Assembly: GCF_018881905.1 (NCBI RefSeq)
Contig: NZ_JACVPM010000001.1
Span: forward strand, 682,001 to 746,000
DNA length: 64,000 bases
Origin: Polynucleobacter sp. MG-27-Goln-C1
GTDB lineage: Bacteria > Pseudomonadota > Gammaproteobacteria > Burkholderiales > Burkholderiaceae
Direction of reading: 5' to 3'
Shown here: positions 9,477 to 21,277 of the stretch, in pieces
How the letters are laid out: every line of letters begins with the position of its first letter
How positions within the stretch are numbered: position 1 is the stretch's first letter
Notes under the pieces: model-generated
The model's input: the letters and a program-made list of their open reading frames with translations, nothing else
The model's database searches: none
What the model was told of the DNA's origin: nothing
Made by a program: the position numbers and the translations under genes

Positions 9477-10982
9477 TTATGAGCCCAATAAAGTGCGGCG
9501 CATTGCATCAAGGCACACCGCCATCAGCCCGGCCGGGAAAATCCCCAAAGCCAAAACGAATATCGCATTCAAGCTCAATAATCCACGAGCAAATCCTGAG
9601 CCAGTGATCTCGGAAGCATGCTCTTCTTTAGGCTCATCAAAGTACATCACCTTAACTACTCTGAGGTAGTAGAAAGCACCAATCAATGAAGCGATCACAG
9701 CAATGATGGCCAAGAATGTATGCTCGCCATCGACTAAGGCTTCGAGTACACCTAACTTCGCAGCAAAACCTACTGTTGGTGGAATACCGGCCAAAGAGAA
9801 CATCATTACCAAGCCAATAAAGGCAAACCATGGGTGGCGCTTATTTAAACCCTTGAGATCATCGATGGTTTCGCAGTCATGACCTTTGCGTGACAACATC
9901 ATCAAGAGACCGAAGCTTCCCAAGGTAGTCAATACATAAGTGATGGCATAGAACATCGAAGCGCTAAAAGCATGATCATCAAATATAGACAGCATGCCTA
10001 ACAACACAAAGCCCATCTGCGCAATCGCAGAGTAAGCCAACATACGCTTCATATTCGTTTGCGCAATCGCAGTGACGTTACCAACAACCAATGACAAGAC
10101 GGCTAACAAGACCAACATCGGCTGCCAGTCACCCAAGAGTGGCAATAGAGTATTAACAAGCAAGCGGAAGAGCAAGGCAAAGGCTGCAATCTTCGGGGCC
10201 GCAGCAATCATCAGAGTTACTGCAGTTGGCGCACCTTGATAAACGTCAGGTACCCACATGTGGAATGGCACAACACCCAATTTGAAGGCTAAGCCAGAAA
10301 CAATGAATACCAAACCAAAAGCCATTACCAAATGATTTACACGAGGATCGGCAACTGTTCTGAAAATTTCGATTAGATCGAGGGAGCCAGTGACGCCGTA
10401 CAACATGGACATGCCGTAAAGCAGGAAACCAGATGCTAATGCGCCCAGAATGAAGTATTTAATACCCGCTTCAACACTCTTCTCATTGCTATGGCGCATT
10501 GCTACCAAAGCATAGGTAGGCAAGGCCATCAACTCCAGACCCAAATACAAAGTCAACAGGTTGGCACCAGAGATCAACACACACTGCCCTAGCAAGGCCA
10601 ACAAAGCCAAGACAATAAAGTCTGGACGGAACAATGCGCGATCTGTGAGGTATTGCTTTGAATACACCAAGCTCACCAATACAGCGCCGCATGAACACGC
10701 CTTCAATAGGTTTGAAATAGGATCTGACTGAAATAAGCCATTCATGGCAACAACAGAAACATCTCCGATGCGCCCGACAAATGCAAAGATCAAGTAGACC
10801 AGCAAAATGATGGAGAAAAAGTAAACAAAACCAACACCACGCGGTGTATGGAAAATATCTTGCTCGACACCAGGGGTCGCTGGCTGATGCTCGGGAACAT
10901 AAACGCTTGCTACCAATAAGAGGCAGGCGGCTAGGAGTAAAACGAGTTCCGGCAGGACGGCGTATAGGTCAAATGCTTGCAT
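9477..10982 (-). CDS. nuoN: NADH-quinone oxidoreductase subunit N
   Basis: 501 residues, about 14 transmembrane helices, one of the three antiporter-like proton-pumping subunits of complex I. Conserved family parts include [18 protein letters not shown] with the key TM5 glutamate, the TM7 lysine region [24 protein letters not shown], and [16 protein letters not shown]. It is the last gene of the operon, starting 10 bases after the nuoM stop and followed by a terminator. It is membrane-embedded and carries out proton translocation. Confidence 0.97.
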   Translation of the reverse strand: MQAFDLYAVLPELVLLLAACLLLVASVYVPEHQPATPGVEQDIFHTPRGVGFVYFFSIILLVYLIFAFVGRIGDVSVVAMNGLFQSDPISNLLKACSCGAVLVSLVYSKQYLTDRALFRPDFIVLALLALLGQCVLISGANLLTLYLGLELMALPTYALVAMRHSNEKSVEAGIKYFILGALASGFLLYGMSMLYGVTGSLDLIEIFRTVADPRVNHLVMAFGLVFIVSGLAFKLGVVPFHMWVPDVYQGAPTAVTLMIAAAPKIAAFALLFRLLVNTLLPLLGDWQPMLVLLAVLSLVVGNVTAIAQTNMKRMLAYSAIAQMGFVLLGMLSIFDDHAFSASMFYAITYVLTTLGSFGLLMMLSRKGHDCETIDDLKGLNKRHPWFAFIGLVMMFSLAGIPPTVGFAAKLGVLEALVDGEHTFLAIIAVIASLIGAFYYLRVVKVMYFDEPKEEHASEITGSGFARGLLSLNAIFVLALGIFPAGLMAVCLDAMRRTLLGS

Positions 10983-10992
10983 TAGCTTTTAC

Positions 10993-12459
10993 TCAGAGTT
11001 TGCTAACAGCAACGTGCTGTAGCAGATTAATCACGGCTGGATGAATGATGTCAGTAAAAGGCTTTGGATAAACACCCATACCGATCACACAGATGGACAA
11101 CACTGCCATCATGAAATACTCACGCGCATTGAGATCTTTTAATTCCTCAACATGCTTGTTAGTAACCGCACCAAAGAACACACGCTTCACCATCCACAGG
11201 GAGTAAGCGGCACCAAGGATTAATGCAGTAGCTGCCAAGATGCCGATCACGAAGTCGTAATCAACTGCAGCGAGGATCACCATGAACTCACCAACGAAAC
11301 CAGAGGTAGCAGGTAAACCGCAGTTAGCCATTGCCATCAAGACTGCAAATGCCGTGAACGCAGGCATACGATGGACAACGCCACCGTAATCAGCGATTTG
11401 ACGGGTATGCATGCGGTCATACAACACACCAATAGAAAGGAACATCGCACCGGCTACAAAGCCGTGAGAAATCATCTGCACAATACCGCCCTCAATACCC
11501 AGAGGGCTAAAGAGGAAGAAGCCAAGAGTTACAAAGCCCATGTGCGCCACTGAAGAGTAAGCAACCAACTTCTTCATGTCTTTCTGAACCAAGGCTACCG
11601 CACCGACATAGATAACAGCCACCAAAGATAAGAAGATTACAAATGGGCCTAGATACTGACTTGCATCTGGGGCGATTGGTAATGAGAAGCGTAAGAAGCC
11701 ATAAGCACCTAACTTCAACATGATTGCAGCCAACACAACTGAGCCGCCGGTTGGCGCTTCAACGTGAACATCTGGCAACCAAGTATGCAAAGGCCACATT
11801 GGCACCTTCACAGCAAAGGCCATGAAGAAAGCAAAGAAGAGGAGGATTTGCTCAACGATATCGAGGCGTGCATTGTGCCAAGCCAAGATATCAAAGGTAT
11901 TCGTTACGTTGTACAGATACAGCATGGCGATCAAAGTGAGTAATGAGCCAAGCAAGGTGTACAAGAAAAACTTAAATGCTGCGTAGATGCGGTTATGACC
12001 GCCCCACACACCGATGATGATGTACATCGGAATTAAGGTTGCTTCGAAGAAGACATAGAACAGCAATGCATCTAGAGCAGCGAATACACCAATCATTAAT
12101 CCAGAAAGGATTAAGAAGGAAGCCATGTACTGCGAAACCTTTTTATCAATCACTTCCCATGCTGCAATCACCACAATAATATTAACGAATGCGGTCAATA
12201 CGATGAACCATACAGAAATACCGTCGATTCCTAAGTGGTAGTTAATGTCGTAGCGTGGAATCCAGCTGAGTTTTTCAACAAACTGCATACCTGGGTTAGC
12301 AATATCAAAGTGAATCACCAGTGGCAGAGTTGCAATGAAGCCAAGAACGGAGCCAACGAGGGCCAACCAACGAACACCGGCAGTCGGCTTCTCCGAACCG
12401 TAGAACAAAATAATGATGCCGAAGAAAATCGGGATCCAGATGGCGTAAGAAAGAATCAT
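10993..12459 (-). CDS. nuoM: NADH-quinone oxidoreductase subunit M
   Basis: 488 residues, about 14 membrane helices, an antiporter-like proton-pumping subunit. It is recognised by the TM5 Glu region ALLFYVFFEATLIPMYIIIG, the TM7 Lys segment AFAVKVPMWPLHTWLPDVHVEAPT and MKKLVAYSSVAHMGFVTLG. It sits between nuoL and nuoN as in all standard nuo operons, with 24 bases between the nuoL stop and its ATG. It couples quinone reduction to proton export in the inner membrane. Confidence 0.97.
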   Translation of the reverse strand: MILSYAIWIPIFFGIIILFYGSEKPTAGVRWLALVGSVLGFIATLPLVIHFDIANPGMQFVEKLSWIPRYDINYHLGIDGISVWFIVLTAFVNIIVVIAAWEVIDKKVSQYMASFLILSGLMIGVFAALDALLFYVFFEATLIPMYIIIGVWGGHNRIYAAFKFFLYTLLGSLLTLIAMLYLYNVTNTFDILAWHNARLDIVEQILLFFAFFMAFAVKVPMWPLHTWLPDVHVEAPTGGSVVLAAIMLKLGAYGFLRFSLPIAPDASQYLGPFVIFLSLVAVIYVGAVALVQKDMKKLVAYSSVAHMGFVTLGFFLFSPLGIEGGIVQMISHGFVAGAMFLSIGVLYDRMHTRQIADYGGVVHRMPAFTAFAVLMAMANCGLPATSGFVGEFMVILAAVDYDFVIGILAATALILGAAYSLWMVKRVFFGAVTNKHVEELKDLNAREYFMMAVLSICVIGMGVYPKPFTDIIHPAVINLLQHVAVSKL

Positions 12460-12483
12460 GATGGCTACTTAAGTAACAAAGGC

Positions 12484-14544
12484 CTAGCGAACAAAAGGCA
12501 GGTAAGCGTACAAAACCCAAGCCAACAATACCGCCAAGCCCGCAATCATTGCGAAGGCATAGTGATAGAGATAGCCGGATTGCAAATGGCGAATAACACC
12601 GGAGAAGCGCCCTACTGCATGCGCACTACCGTTCACCAAGAAACCGTCGATAACCTGCTGATCGCCGCGATGCCATAAGACACCACCGATCCACAGCAAG
12701 CCCTTAGCGAAAACTGCTTGGTTTAAATCGTCGAGATAGTATTTGTTATCCAATAGCTTCTTGATTGGTGCGAATGCTTGCGCAACAACACCCGGCAACT
12801 TCGGTGCCCAGAGGTAACCAATCGCAGCAGTCAATACGCCCAGCACAACTAATAGCAATACTGGGGACGTCAATGAGTGCATTGCCATGGCAATCGGGCC
12901 ATGGAACTCTTCAGCAAGTTCCTTCATAGCTGGGTGCTTGCCAATATCCACAAAGATCGAATCGCCAAAATAAGTGCCAAACAACAAAGGCGTAATTGTG
13001 TAGTAACCGATGATGACGGAAGGAATAGCCAACAAGATCAATGGCAAAGTCACAACAAATGGTGACTCATGTGGTTTTTGACCGGGAGCTAAACCATGAT
13101 GTGCATGATCGTCGCCCTGCTCCGCATGATCATGGTGGTGATCGTGCGCATGAGCATCATCATGACCCCAGCGTGCTTTACCGTGGAATACATAGAAGTA
13201 CAGACGGAAAGAATACAAAGCCGTTACAAAGACGCTAGCCATTACTGCAAAGTAAGCAAAGCCTGAGCCAGGAATATGGCTAGCAGCTACCGCTTCGATG
13301 ATGGAGTCTTTTGAATAGAAGCCTGAGAAGAAAGGTGTTCCGATCAGGGCTAAATTACCTAGCAACATCATGAGGCAAGTAATAGGCATGTATTTCCAGA
13401 GACCACCCATCTTGCGCATATCTTGCTCGTGATGCATACCCAAAATCACGCTACCTGCGGCGAGGAATAATAGCGCCTTGAAGAATGCGTGTGTCATCAA
13501 ATGGAAGATAGCTACTGGATAAGCGGATACACCCAAGGCGACAGTCATGTAACCCAGCTGAGACAGTGTTGAGTAAGCAACCACCCGCTTGATATCGGTT
13601 TGGACAATGCCCAAGAAACCCATGAAGAGCGCAGTGATCGAACCAATCACCAAGATGAAGCTTAATGCTGCATCAGACAACTCAAACAATGGTGACATAC
13701 GTGACACCATGAAGATACCGGCAGTCACCATCGTTGCAGCATGAATCAATGCAGAAATTGGGGTTGGGCCTTCCATTGAATCAGGCAACCAAACATGCAA
13801 TGGGAATTGGGCTGATTTACCCATCGCACCAATGAATAAACAGATACAAGCAACCGTCACCAGATTCCAACTCGTACCAGGCAATGTTTGCGCAGCAAGT
13901 GCTGTGTTCTGGGCAAAGATCACGTCGTAGTTCATGGAGCCAGTGCTGGCTAAAAGCAAGCCAATGCCAAGAATGAAGCCAAAGTCACCAACACGGTTAA
14001 CTAAGAAGGCTTTCATATTGGCGAATACAGCAGATTGACGCTCAAAGTAGAAGCCAATCAGTAAATAAGAAACCACACCCACCGCTTCCCATCCGAAGAA
14101 GAGTTGCAAGAGGTTGTTACTCATTACCAACATCAACATCGCGAAGGTAAAGAGTGAGATGTATGAGAAGAAGCGGTTGTAACCCTCTTCGCCCTGCATG
14201 TAACCGATCGTGTAGATATGGACCATCAAAGATACAAAGGTCACCACACACATCATGGTGGCTGTCAGCGGGTCAATTAAGAAGCCAATATCCAGATTGA
14301 GTTCACCCAATTGCATCCAGCGATACACGGTACCATTGAAGTAGAAGCCATCCATCACCTGAACAAGCACGAAGCAGGACAAGACGAAAGCGATCATCAC
14401 ACCAAGGATAGTTACGAACTGGCAAGCGCCGTTGCCGATGCGGTTACCACCTAATTTGGTGCCGAAGAATCCAGCAATCGCTGAGCCAAATAATGGCGCC
14501 AGCGGAATTGCGCAGAGAACAGGAAGAGTTAAGGTCAATTGCAT
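12484..14544 (-). CDS. nuoL: NADH-quinone oxidoreductase subunit L, with His-rich insert
   Basis: 686 residues: an antiporter-like core plus the long C-terminal lateral helix that runs along the membrane arm. Core motifs include FFGWEAVGVVSYLLIGFYF (Glu of TM5), GAMGKSAQFPLHVWLPDSMEGPTP (TM7 Lys) and KRVVAYSTLSQLGYM. Residues about 458-486 form a hydrophilic loop very rich in His and Asp (AHAHDHHHDHAEQGDDHAHH), longer than in E. coli NuoL and potentially metal-binding. Two bases separate it from nuoK, so expression is probably coupled. Confidence 0.97.
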   Translation of the reverse strand: MQLTLTLPVLCAIPLAPLFGSAIAGFFGTKLGGNRIGNGACQFVTILGVMIAFVLSCFVLVQVMDGFYFNGTVYRWMQLGELNLDIGFLIDPLTATMMCVVTFVSLMVHIYTIGYMQGEEGYNRFFSYISLFTFAMLMLVMSNNLLQLFFGWEAVGVVSYLLIGFYFERQSAVFANMKAFLVNRVGDFGFILGIGLLLASTGSMNYDVIFAQNTALAAQTLPGTSWNLVTVACICLFIGAMGKSAQFPLHVWLPDSMEGPTPISALIHAATMVTAGIFMVSRMSPLFELSDAALSFILVIGSITALFMGFLGIVQTDIKRVVAYSTLSQLGYMTVALGVSAYPVAIFHLMTHAFFKALLFLAAGSVILGMHHEQDMRKMGGLWKYMPITCLMMLLGNLALIGTPFFSGFYSKDSIIEAVAASHIPGSGFAYFAVMASVFVTALYSFRLYFYVFHGKARWGHDDAHAHDHHHDHAEQGDDHAHHGLAPGQKPHESPFVVTLPLILLAIPSVIIGYYTITPLLFGTYFGDSIFVDIGKHPAMKELAEEFHGPIAMAMHSLTSPVLLLVVLGVLTAAIGYLWAPKLPGVVAQAFAPIKKLLDNKYYLDDLNQAVFAKGLLWIGGVLWHRGDQQVIDGFLVNGSAHAVGRFSGVIRHLQSGYLYHYAFAMIAGLAVLLAWVLYAYLPFVR

Positions 14545-14546
14545 GA

Positions 14547-14855
14547 CTAGCCTTTTAGGTGGTCAAGGTCTTCAGCATTGATGGTGTCTACCTTACGGAA
14601 GAGAACAACCAAAATTGCCAGACCGATTGCTGCCTCAGCAGCAGCCACAGTCAAAATAAAGAATACGAATACTTGACCAGCCATATCACCCAAATAATGA
14701 GAGAAGGCTACAAAGTTTATGTTCACCGAGAGGAGCATCAATTCAATTGCCATTAAGAGCACGATGATGTTCTTACGATTCAAGAAGATGCCGATCACGC
14801 TAGTCGCAAACAAGATTGCGCCAAGCACTAAGTAGTGAGCCAGAGTAATAGTCAT
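14547..14855 (-). CDS. nuoK: NADH-quinone oxidoreductase subunit K
   Basis: 102 residues, three transmembrane helices, the usual NuoK size. The conserved glutamates of the proton path lie in TM2 ([20 protein letters not shown]) and TM3 ([13 protein letters not shown]). Its ATG overlaps the nuoJ stop by four bases (ATGA), indicating translational coupling. It is part of the membrane arm of complex I. Confidence 0.97.
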   Translation of the reverse strand: MTITLAHYLVLGAILFATSVIGIFLNRKNIIVLLMAIELMLLSVNINFVAFSHYLGDMAGQVFVFFILTVAAAEAAIGLAILVVLFRKVDTINAEDLDHLKG

Positions 14856-15499
14856 TTCTTCTCTCCGCGTGTATCTTGCTTTGCGGCCATATCTGAACCC
14901 ATCTTCACGATACGCATGCGATCCGCAGAATTTACGTTCACTTGCTCGTGAATATTCTGGGACTTCGAATCTTTACGATTACGAAGAGTTAAAGCAACGG
15001 CAGCAATAATCGCAACCAAGAGAATGACACCGGCAACTTCGAAGGCATACACATAGTCAACGAAGATCAACATACCTAAAGCCTGGGTATTGCTTGTAGC
15101 CATCTCTTCGAGCATCGGCTGTACTGGCGCATTGGTACCAATAAAGCTGCGAATTAGGACGATGGACAACTCCAATACGATGACCGCACCCATTAAGAAC
15201 GCTACAGGTAAGAATTTCTTGAAATCACGACGTAAGTGCTCAAGATCAAGATCAAGCATCATCACTACGAATAAGAAGAGCACCATCACAGCGCCAACAT
15301 AAACGAGGATCAAGGCCAAACTCAAGAACTCCGCCTTCAACAGCATCCAAAGGCCGGAAGCGCAGAAGAAAGCCAAAACCAAAAACAGTGCGGCGTGCAC
15401 TGGGTTACGAGCAGTAATCACGCGCAAAGCTGAGAGTACTAAAAGGCCAGCAAAGGCGTAAAAGAAAGCTGCAAATAATGTAGAGGTATCGAATGTCAT
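14852..15499 (-). CDS. nuoJ: NADH-quinone oxidoreductase subunit J
   Basis: 215 residues with about five membrane helices. The conserved TM3 region [20 protein letters not shown] includes the pi-bulge helix involved in coupling. The hydrophilic C-terminal tail (about residue 170 onward) is charged and variable, as in other betaproteobacteria. It overlaps nuoK by four bases and follows nuoI by 21 bases. Confidence 0.96.
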   Translation of the reverse strand: MTFDTSTLFAAFFYAFAGLLVLSALRVITARNPVHAALFLVLAFFCASGLWMLLKAEFLSLALILVYVGAVMVLFLFVVMMLDLDLEHLRRDFKKFLPVAFLMGAVIVLELSIVLIRSFIGTNAPVQPMLEEMATSNTQALGMLIFVDYVYAFEVAGVILLVAIIAAVALTLRNRKDSKSQNIHEQVNVNSADRMRIVKMGSDMAAKQDTRGEKK

Positions 15500-15520
15500 A
15501 TGTCTTTGTGCTTTATTCGA

Positions 15521-16012
15521 TTAACGGTAAGGCGCATCAGCTGCGCGGTTAGCGGCAATATCTTTTTCATACTTATCGCCAACTGCCAAAAGCATTTCTT
15601 TAGTGAAATACAAATCGCCGCGCTTATCACCGAAATACTCAAAAATATTGGTTTCAACAATCGCGTCAACTGGGCAAGCCTCTTCGCAGAAGCCACAGAA
15701 AATGCACTTTGTTAAATCAATGTCGTAGCGGCTGGTGCGACGTGTACCGTCATCACGCTCAGCGGTTTCAATCGTAATTGCGTAAGCAGGACAAACTGCC
15801 TCGCATAATTTGCAACCAATACAACGCTCTTCCCCGTTTTCATAACGGCGCAAAGCATGTAAACCACGGAAGCGGACAGACTGAGGAGTCTTCTCTTCAG
15901 GGTATTGAACAGTAATTTTTGGTTTGAAGAGATAACGACCGGTAATCGACATACCGACCAAAATATCTCTGAGCATCAAGCTATCGAGGAATTGGGAAAT
16001 TTTCTTAAACAT
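15521..16012 (-). CDS. nuoI: NADH-quinone oxidoreductase subunit I (two 4Fe-4S clusters)
   Basis: 163 residues. Two ferredoxin-type cluster motifs are clear: [12 protein letters not shown] (about 62-73) and [12 protein letters not shown] (about 101-112). They bind clusters N6a and N6b, which pass electrons from the peripheral arm toward NuoB and quinone. The amphipathic N-terminus ([14 protein letters not shown]) anchors the subunit to the membrane. It starts 11 bases after the nuoH stop. Confidence 0.97.
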   Translation of the reverse strand: MFKKISQFLDSLMLRDILVGMSITGRYLFKPKITVQYPEEKTPQSVRFRGLHALRRYENGEERCIGCKLCEAVCPAYAITIETAERDDGTRRTSRYDIDLTKCIFCGFCEEACPVDAIVETNIFEYFGDKRGDLYFTKEMLLAVGDKYEKDIAANRAADAPYR

Positions 16013-16023
16013 GATTAATCAAC

Positions 16024-17097
16024 TTATTTCCAAATATTCAATGGGGATACAACCCATGCGCCAACGACAACTACCCAGAATACGGAGATGGGAATAAAGA
16101 TCTTCCAACCCAAGCGCATGATTTGGTCGTAGCGATAACGTGGCAATGTCGCACGCAACCAGATAACGCAAGACAAGAGGAAGAAGGTTTTAGCAAACAA
16201 CCAGAAAAAGCCTGGGATATCACGAAGGATTGGCAAATCAACGATAGGCAACCAGCCGCCTAAGAACATAGTAGATGCTAGTGCAGCGATCAAGATCATG
16301 TTGGCGTATTCAGCCAAGAAGAACATCGCAAAGGCCATACCGGAGTACTCAACCATGTGACCCGCAACAATCTCAGACTCACCCTCCACCACGTCAAATG
16401 GGTGGCGGTTAGTTTCAGCAACGCCAGAGATGAAGTAAATCACGAACATTGGGAGCAATGGCAACCAATTCCAAGAAAGGAAGTTCAATCCCATGCTGGC
16501 GAAGTAGCCCTGCTCTTGTGAAGCCACGATCGTGCTCAAGTTCAAAGAGCCAGAAGTCAACAACACAGTAACTAAGGCAAAGCCCATAGCGATCTCATAA
16601 GAAATCATTTGGGCTGAAGCGCGCATAGCACCAAGGAATGGGTACTTGGAGTTAGATGACCAACCCGCCAAGATCACGCCATAAACACCAATAGATGAAA
16701 TTGCCATTACATATAGCAATCCAGCATTGACGTCAGCCAAAACCATTTTGGCCTGGAAAGGAATCACAGCCCAAGCAGCAAATGCCGGCATGATCACCAT
16801 CACCGGTGCAATGAAATACAGTACTTTGCTTGCTTGAGTTGGGGAGATGATCTCCTTCATCAAGAGCTTCAAGGCATCAGCGATTGGCTGCAGCAAACCT
16901 AAAGGGCCAACGCGGTTAGGTCCAAGACGGATATGCATCCAGCCGATTAACTTACGCTCCCAAAGCGTCATATAAGCAACGGCGCCAAACATCGGCAACA
17001 CGATGATCACAATACGCACCAAAGCCCAAACAAGCGGCCATAGTGAGCCAAAGATGGCCTCACCCTGGGTGGTAACGAGGTTCAAGAAATTATCCAT
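16024..17097 (-). CDS. nuoH: NADH-quinone oxidoreductase subunit H
   Basis: 357 residues, about eight membrane helices. The Q-chamber loops are recognisable: [19 protein letters not shown] (first cytoplasmic loop) and [19 protein letters not shown] (acidic loop near the quinone site). NuoH forms the heel of the complex and part of the quinone-binding cavity. Its start is 8 bases after the nuoG stop. Confidence 0.97.
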   Translation of the reverse strand: MDNFLNLVTTQGEAIFGSLWPLVWALVRIVIIVLPMFGAVAYMTLWERKLIGWMHIRLGPNRVGPLGLLQPIADALKLLMKEIISPTQASKVLYFIAPVMVIMPAFAAWAVIPFQAKMVLADVNAGLLYVMAISSIGVYGVILAGWSSNSKYPFLGAMRASAQMISYEIAMGFALVTVLLTSGSLNLSTIVASQEQGYFASMGLNFLSWNWLPLLPMFVIYFISGVAETNRHPFDVVEGESEIVAGHMVEYSGMAFAMFFLAEYANMILIAALASTMFLGGWLPIVDLPILRDIPGFFWLFAKTFFLLSCVIWLRATLPRYRYDQIMRLGWKIFIPISVFWVVVVGAWVVSPLNIWK

Positions 17098-17105
17098 CTC
17101 GTCCC

Positions 17106-19421
17106 TTATGCCTTGCTAACTGTTACAGGACCAAACATCGATCCCAATTTAGCGCTAGCCATAGTGCCCGCAGAAATTCTGACAGCACCCTGAGCTAAGT
17201 TCGCCTCTAATGTGACAGGCAAATCTACGGACTGACCACCTTGGGTCACTCGCACAGCATCGCCCTCTTTCAGGCCCAACTCATTAAAGAGTGCCTGACC
17301 TAATCCAACTTGATTGCCACGCTTAGCATCACGCGTTAACTGCAAGGCAGATGAACGGCGTACGATTTGATCGCCGGCATAAATGCCAACGTCAGATAAG
17401 CGCTCTAAGCCTGCTGATGAAGCTGCGTTGCCATTAGTTAAGCCAGAAGCTGTAGATTGATTTGACAACTTAGTGCAGTAGTTTTCACCCAACGCTTCAC
17501 CCAATACTTCTTCAGGCATGTTGTAGAGGAAACCATCTAAATTCAATAAACCACCTAGAACACGGAGAACTTTCCATGCTGGACGTGAATCGCCCAAAGG
17601 TTTTACAGCTGGCTGAATCGTTTGCGCACGGCCTTCTGAATTAACAAAAGTAGACACTGTCTCTGTGAATGTAGAGATCGGCAGAATCACATCGGCCACC
17701 TCAAGGAGATCAGCGCTCTTATAAGCACTTAAGGCAATCACTGTATTAGCCTTAGCCAAAGCAGCACGAGCTTGCGCAGGGTTTGGCAAGTCGGCATCTG
17801 GCTCGATATTCATCAAGATCACAGCGCGGCGATCACCGGACAACACGGATTCAACACCAGCACCGTTGGCATTCACCAAGCTAGCACCAACAGCGTTACC
17901 GCCAACAGGCAAGAAACCTAAAGTTGCACCAGTTTGCTCGGCAATAAATTGCGCTAAAACATGCAAATCAGATGCTTGTGGATGTGCGATTGCGGCAGAG
18001 CCCAACAATACTGAAGCAGATGTACCGGAAAGCAAGTTATCCGCAATCTTTTGCGCAGTAGCGGAAATTGGTAAGTTAGGCGTGCCGGTAGGAGCAGTAG
18101 CAGATTTCGCTTTGGCTATAGCCAATGCAACTTCACTCAAAGTATTGAGCCATGCGCTTGGAGTAGCAGCAATACCAGTATTAGGAATTAACCAATCGTC
18201 GCCGCCCGCATCAATACGTGAAACCTGTAAGCCACGCTTAGCTGCAGTACGTAGACGCGCAGCAATCAATGGCTGCTCTTTACGCAAGAAGCTACCGATT
18301 ACCAAAACACGATCCAACTCACTTAATTTGCTAATCGGCATACCCAACCATGGGGCAGAGGCAGCACCCTTCACGTCAGTTTGACGCAAACGAGTCTCAA
18401 CCTGCTTAGAGCCCAAACCACGAATCATCTTCTGGAGGAGATACAACTCTTCAGTACTAGAGATTGGATGCGCTAAGGCACCAACAGCCTGCGGTCCACT
18501 CTCGGAGGAAATAGTTTTAAGTGAATGCGCAACATAATCCATTGCGGACTGCCAATCTGTCTCCAACCACTGACCGCCCTGCTTCACCATTGGTGTAGTT
18601 ATGCGATCAGCACTATTCAAGCCTTCGTAGGCAAAGCGATCACGGTCACTAATCCAGCACTCATTGACAGCATCATTTTCTAAAGCAACAACACGCATGA
18701 CTTTGTTAGCTTTGGTTTGAATAGTAGTGTTCGCACCAAGACTGTCGTGCGGACTTACTGAGCGCTTGCGACCCAATTCCCAAGTACGCGCTGCGTAACG
18801 GAATGGCTTGCTTGTTAAAGCGCCAACAGGACAAATATCAATCATATTTCCAGATAACTCTGAATCAATGGTTTGACCTGCAAAAGTAGTGATTTCAGAA
18901 TGCTCGCCACGGTTGACCATACCCAATTCCATGACGCCGGCCACTTCTTGACCAAAGCGTACGCAACGGGTGCAGTGAATACAACGTGTCATCTCTTGCA
19001 TGGAGATGAGTGGACCTACATTCTTATGAAATACAACACGCTTCTCTTCTTCGTAGCGTGAATTCGATTTACCGTAACCAACTGCTAAATCTTGTAACTG
19101 GCACTCACCACCTTGATCGCAAATTGGGCAATCTAAAGGATGGTTAATCAGCAGGAACTCCATAACAGAACGCTGAGCCTCAACTGCTTTAGCAGAATGC
19201 GTAAATACCTTCATGCCTTGAGTCACTGGAGTTGCGCAAGCTGGTAAAGGTTTTGGAGCCTTCTCTACTTCCACCAAACACATACGGCAGTTAGCAGCGA
19301 TAGATAATTTCTTGTGATAGCAGAAGTGAGGGATATAAGTACCGATCTTGTTCGCGGCATGCATCACCATCGAACCTTGCGGAACTTCTACAGCCTTACC
19401 ATCTAATTCGATTTCAACCAT
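17106..19421 (-). CDS. nuoG: NADH-quinone oxidoreductase subunit G
   Basis: 771 residues from ATG 19421 ([13 protein letters not shown]). The frame can be extended to a TTG at 19448, but the shorter start fits the family. N-terminal [2Fe-2S] ligands lie in [20 protein letters not shown]. They are followed by [18 protein letters not shown] and [14 protein letters not shown] for 4Fe-4S clusters, and the [15 protein letters not shown] segment. The rest is a degenerate molybdopterin-oxidoreductase-like fold that no longer binds a cofactor. The subunit sits in the cytoplasmic arm and carries most of the iron-sulfur chain. Confidence 0.95.
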   Translation of the reverse strand: MVEIELDGKAVEVPQGSMVMHAANKIGTYIPHFCYHKKLSIAANCRMCLVEVEKAPKPLPACATPVTQGMKVFTHSAKAVEAQRSVMEFLLINHPLDCPICDQGGECQLQDLAVGYGKSNSRYEEEKRVVFHKNVGPLISMQEMTRCIHCTRCVRFGQEVAGVMELGMVNRGEHSEITTFAGQTIDSELSGNMIDICPVGALTSKPFRYAARTWELGRKRSVSPHDSLGANTTIQTKANKVMRVVALENDAVNECWISDRDRFAYEGLNSADRITTPMVKQGGQWLETDWQSAMDYVAHSLKTISSESGPQAVGALAHPISSTEELYLLQKMIRGLGSKQVETRLRQTDVKGAASAPWLGMPISKLSELDRVLVIGSFLRKEQPLIAARLRTAAKRGLQVSRIDAGGDDWLIPNTGIAATPSAWLNTLSEVALAIAKAKSATAPTGTPNLPISATAQKIADNLLSGTSASVLLGSAAIAHPQASDLHVLAQFIAEQTGATLGFLPVGGNAVGASLVNANGAGVESVLSGDRRAVILMNIEPDADLPNPAQARAALAKANTVIALSAYKSADLLEVADVILPISTFTETVSTFVNSEGRAQTIQPAVKPLGDSRPAWKVLRVLGGLLNLDGFLYNMPEEVLGEALGENYCTKLSNQSTASGLTNGNAASSAGLERLSDVGIYAGDQIVRRSSALQLTRDAKRGNQVGLGQALFNELGLKEGDAVRVTQGGQSVDLPVTLEANLAQGAVRISAGTMASAKLGSMFGPVTVSKA

Positions 19422-19452
19422 GCTCACTTTAAGATGTCCCGTGCTCAATGTC

Positions 19453-20751
19453 TTATAAAGGTTTCGCAGAATCTAAGCAGCGCTTATGTTCTACGTGATA
19501 CGCAAATTCATCCATGTAATGCTTCAACATGCCACGAACTGGCATTGCAGCTGCATCACCCAAGGCGCAAATAGTGCGACCTTGAATATTGGCTGCTACA
19601 TCATTCAATAGATCCAAATCCTCTGGACGTCCTTCGCCATGCTCAATTCGACTCACAATGCGCCATAACCAGCCAGTACCTTCACGGCATGGGGTGCACT
19701 GACCGCAAGATTCTTCGTGATAGAAATAAGACAAACGCTCTAAGGCGCGAACCATGCAGCGTGTTTCATTCATGACGATGACTGCCCCAGATCCCAACAT
19801 CGAACCTGCTTTCGCAATGCTGTCGTAATCCATTGTGAGAGTCATCATCTCTGCACCAGGAACGACCGGTGAAGAAGATCCGCCAGGAATTACCGCTTTC
19901 AATGGAATGCCGTCACGCATACCGCCGGCAAGCTTTAACAACTCAGCAAATGGAGTGCCCAAAGGAATCTCGTAGTTACCTGGATAAGTAACGTCACCGG
20001 AGATAGAGAAAATCTTCGTACCGCCATTATTTGGCTTGCCCAACTCTAAATACGCTGGACCGCCAATAGCCATGATGAATGGCACAGCAGCAAATGTTTC
20101 AGTGTTATTAATCGTAGTTGGCTTGCCATACAAACCAAAGCTTGCAGGGAATGGTGGCTTAAAGCGTGGCTGCCCCTTCTTACCTTCAAGCGATTCTAAA
20201 AGTGCTGTCTCTTCACCGCAGATGTATGCACCCCAACCTGGAGCAGCATGCAACTGGAAGTTGAAATCACTTCCCATGATTTTGTCGCCAAGATATCCAG
20301 CAGCACGGGCTTCTTCAAGAGCCTCTTCGAAACGGGAATAAACTTCCCAAATTTCGCCGTGGATATAGTTGTAACCCACAGTGATGCCCATAGTGTAGGC
20401 ACCAATAATCATGCCTTCAATCAAAGCATGTGGGTTGTAGCGCATGATGTCGCGGTCTTTAAATGTACCCGGCTCACCTTCATCACTATTACAAACTAAA
20501 TATTTTTGGCCAGGGAATTGACGGGGCATAAAGCTCCACTTCAATCCCGTTGGGAAGCCTGCGCCTCCACGACCACGCAATGATGAAGCTTTTAGTTCAG
20601 CAATGATCGCATCTGGCGCGATCTTGTCGTTGATGATGCGACGCAACTGTTGATAGCCACCGCGGCTTTCGTAATCTTTTAAACGCCAGTTCTCGCCATT
20701 CAGTCCAGCAAGAATTAAAGGCTTAATGTGTCTATCGTGCAAGCTGGTCAT
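19453..20751 (-). CDS. nuoF: NADH-quinone oxidoreductase subunit F (NADH- and FMN-binding)
   Basis: 432 residues. The glycine-rich NADH site [17 protein letters not shown] (about 60-76), the FMN-binding [15 protein letters not shown] and the C-terminal 4Fe-4S site [15 protein letters not shown] are all present. It is the electron entry point, oxidising NADH via FMN. The ATG overlaps the nuoE stop by four bases, so NuoE and NuoF are likely made together. Confidence 0.97.
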   Translation of the reverse strand: MTSLHDRHIKPLILAGLNGENWRLKDYESRGGYQQLRRIINDKIAPDAIIAELKASSLRGRGGAGFPTGLKWSFMPRQFPGQKYLVCNSDEGEPGTFKDRDIMRYNPHALIEGMIIGAYTMGITVGYNYIHGEIWEVYSRFEEALEEARAAGYLGDKIMGSDFNFQLHAAPGWGAYICGEETALLESLEGKKGQPRFKPPFPASFGLYGKPTTINNTETFAAVPFIMAIGGPAYLELGKPNNGGTKIFSISGDVTYPGNYEIPLGTPFAELLKLAGGMRDGIPLKAVIPGGSSSPVVPGAEMMTLTMDYDSIAKAGSMLGSGAVIVMNETRCMVRALERLSYFYHEESCGQCTPCREGTGWLWRIVSRIEHGEGRPEDLDLLNDVAANIQGRTICALGDAAAMPVRGMLKHYMDEFAYHVEHKRCLDSAKPL

Positions 20752-21254
20752 GCTGCTTTCCCTTCTGCACGGAGCTCATTTAAGAGAGCGTCAATCTTTT
20801 CATTACTCATGAAGCTACACATGCGCTTGTTGTTCACCAACATCACTGGAGAATCACCGCAAGCACCCATGCACTCACCCTCTTTAAGAGTGAACCTGCC
20901 ACAAGGCGTTGTCTCGTTATAGCCAATGCCAAGAGTTTCTTTTAAATACGTTGCAGCAGTTTCACCATGCGTTAATTGGCAAGGTAAGTTCGTGCAAATT
21001 ACCAACTTATATTTGCCAATTTTCTTGGTGTCATACATATTGTAAAAAGTAGCCACTTCATCTACTGCAATCGTTGGCATTTCTAAAATTTGCGCGACTG
21101 TTTCAATCACCTCTGGTGAAACCCAGCCTACTTCAGTTTGGGCGGCAATCAATGCAGCCATCACAGCAGATTGCTTTTGTTCTGGCGGGAATTTCGCGAC
21201 ATTGCGCGCAATGTCTGCGAGCGTCTTGTCTGAAAGTTGAAGAGTTGTTGTCAT
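20748..21254 (-). CDS. nuoE: NADH-quinone oxidoreductase subunit E (2Fe-2S)
   Basis: 168 residues with a thioredoxin-like fold. The four ligands of cluster N1a are in [11 protein letters not shown] and [13 protein letters not shown]. It partners NuoF at the tip of the cytoplasmic arm. It begins 23 bases after the nuoD stop. Confidence 0.97.
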   Translation of the reverse strand: MTTTLQLSDKTLADIARNVAKFPPEQKQSAVMAALIAAQTEVGWVSPEVIETVAQILEMPTIAVDEVATFYNMYDTKKIGKYKLVICTNLPCQLTHGETAATYLKETLGIGYNETTPCGRFTLKEGECMGACGDSPVMLVNNKRMCSFMSNEKIDALLNELRAEGKAA

Positions 21255-21277
21255 GAATTAATCCTTGGCGCGCTGTA

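Noticed and set aside
12235..12678. 147-codon plus-strand ORF across nuoM and nuoL
   Set aside because: Antisense to two highly conserved genes and without family features.
13085..13171. His-rich repeat in nuoL as a sign of frameshift or foreign insertion
   Set aside because: The frame is intact on both sides and such loops occur in other betaproteobacterial NuoL proteins; treated as a domain feature only.
17866..18384. 172-codon plus-strand ORF inside nuoG
   Set aside because: Shadow of the nuoG coding frame; no ribosome site or conserved motif.
19422..19448. TTG-initiated N-terminal extension of NuoG
   Set aside because: The family starts at the MVEIELDGK ferredoxin-domain methionine at 19421.
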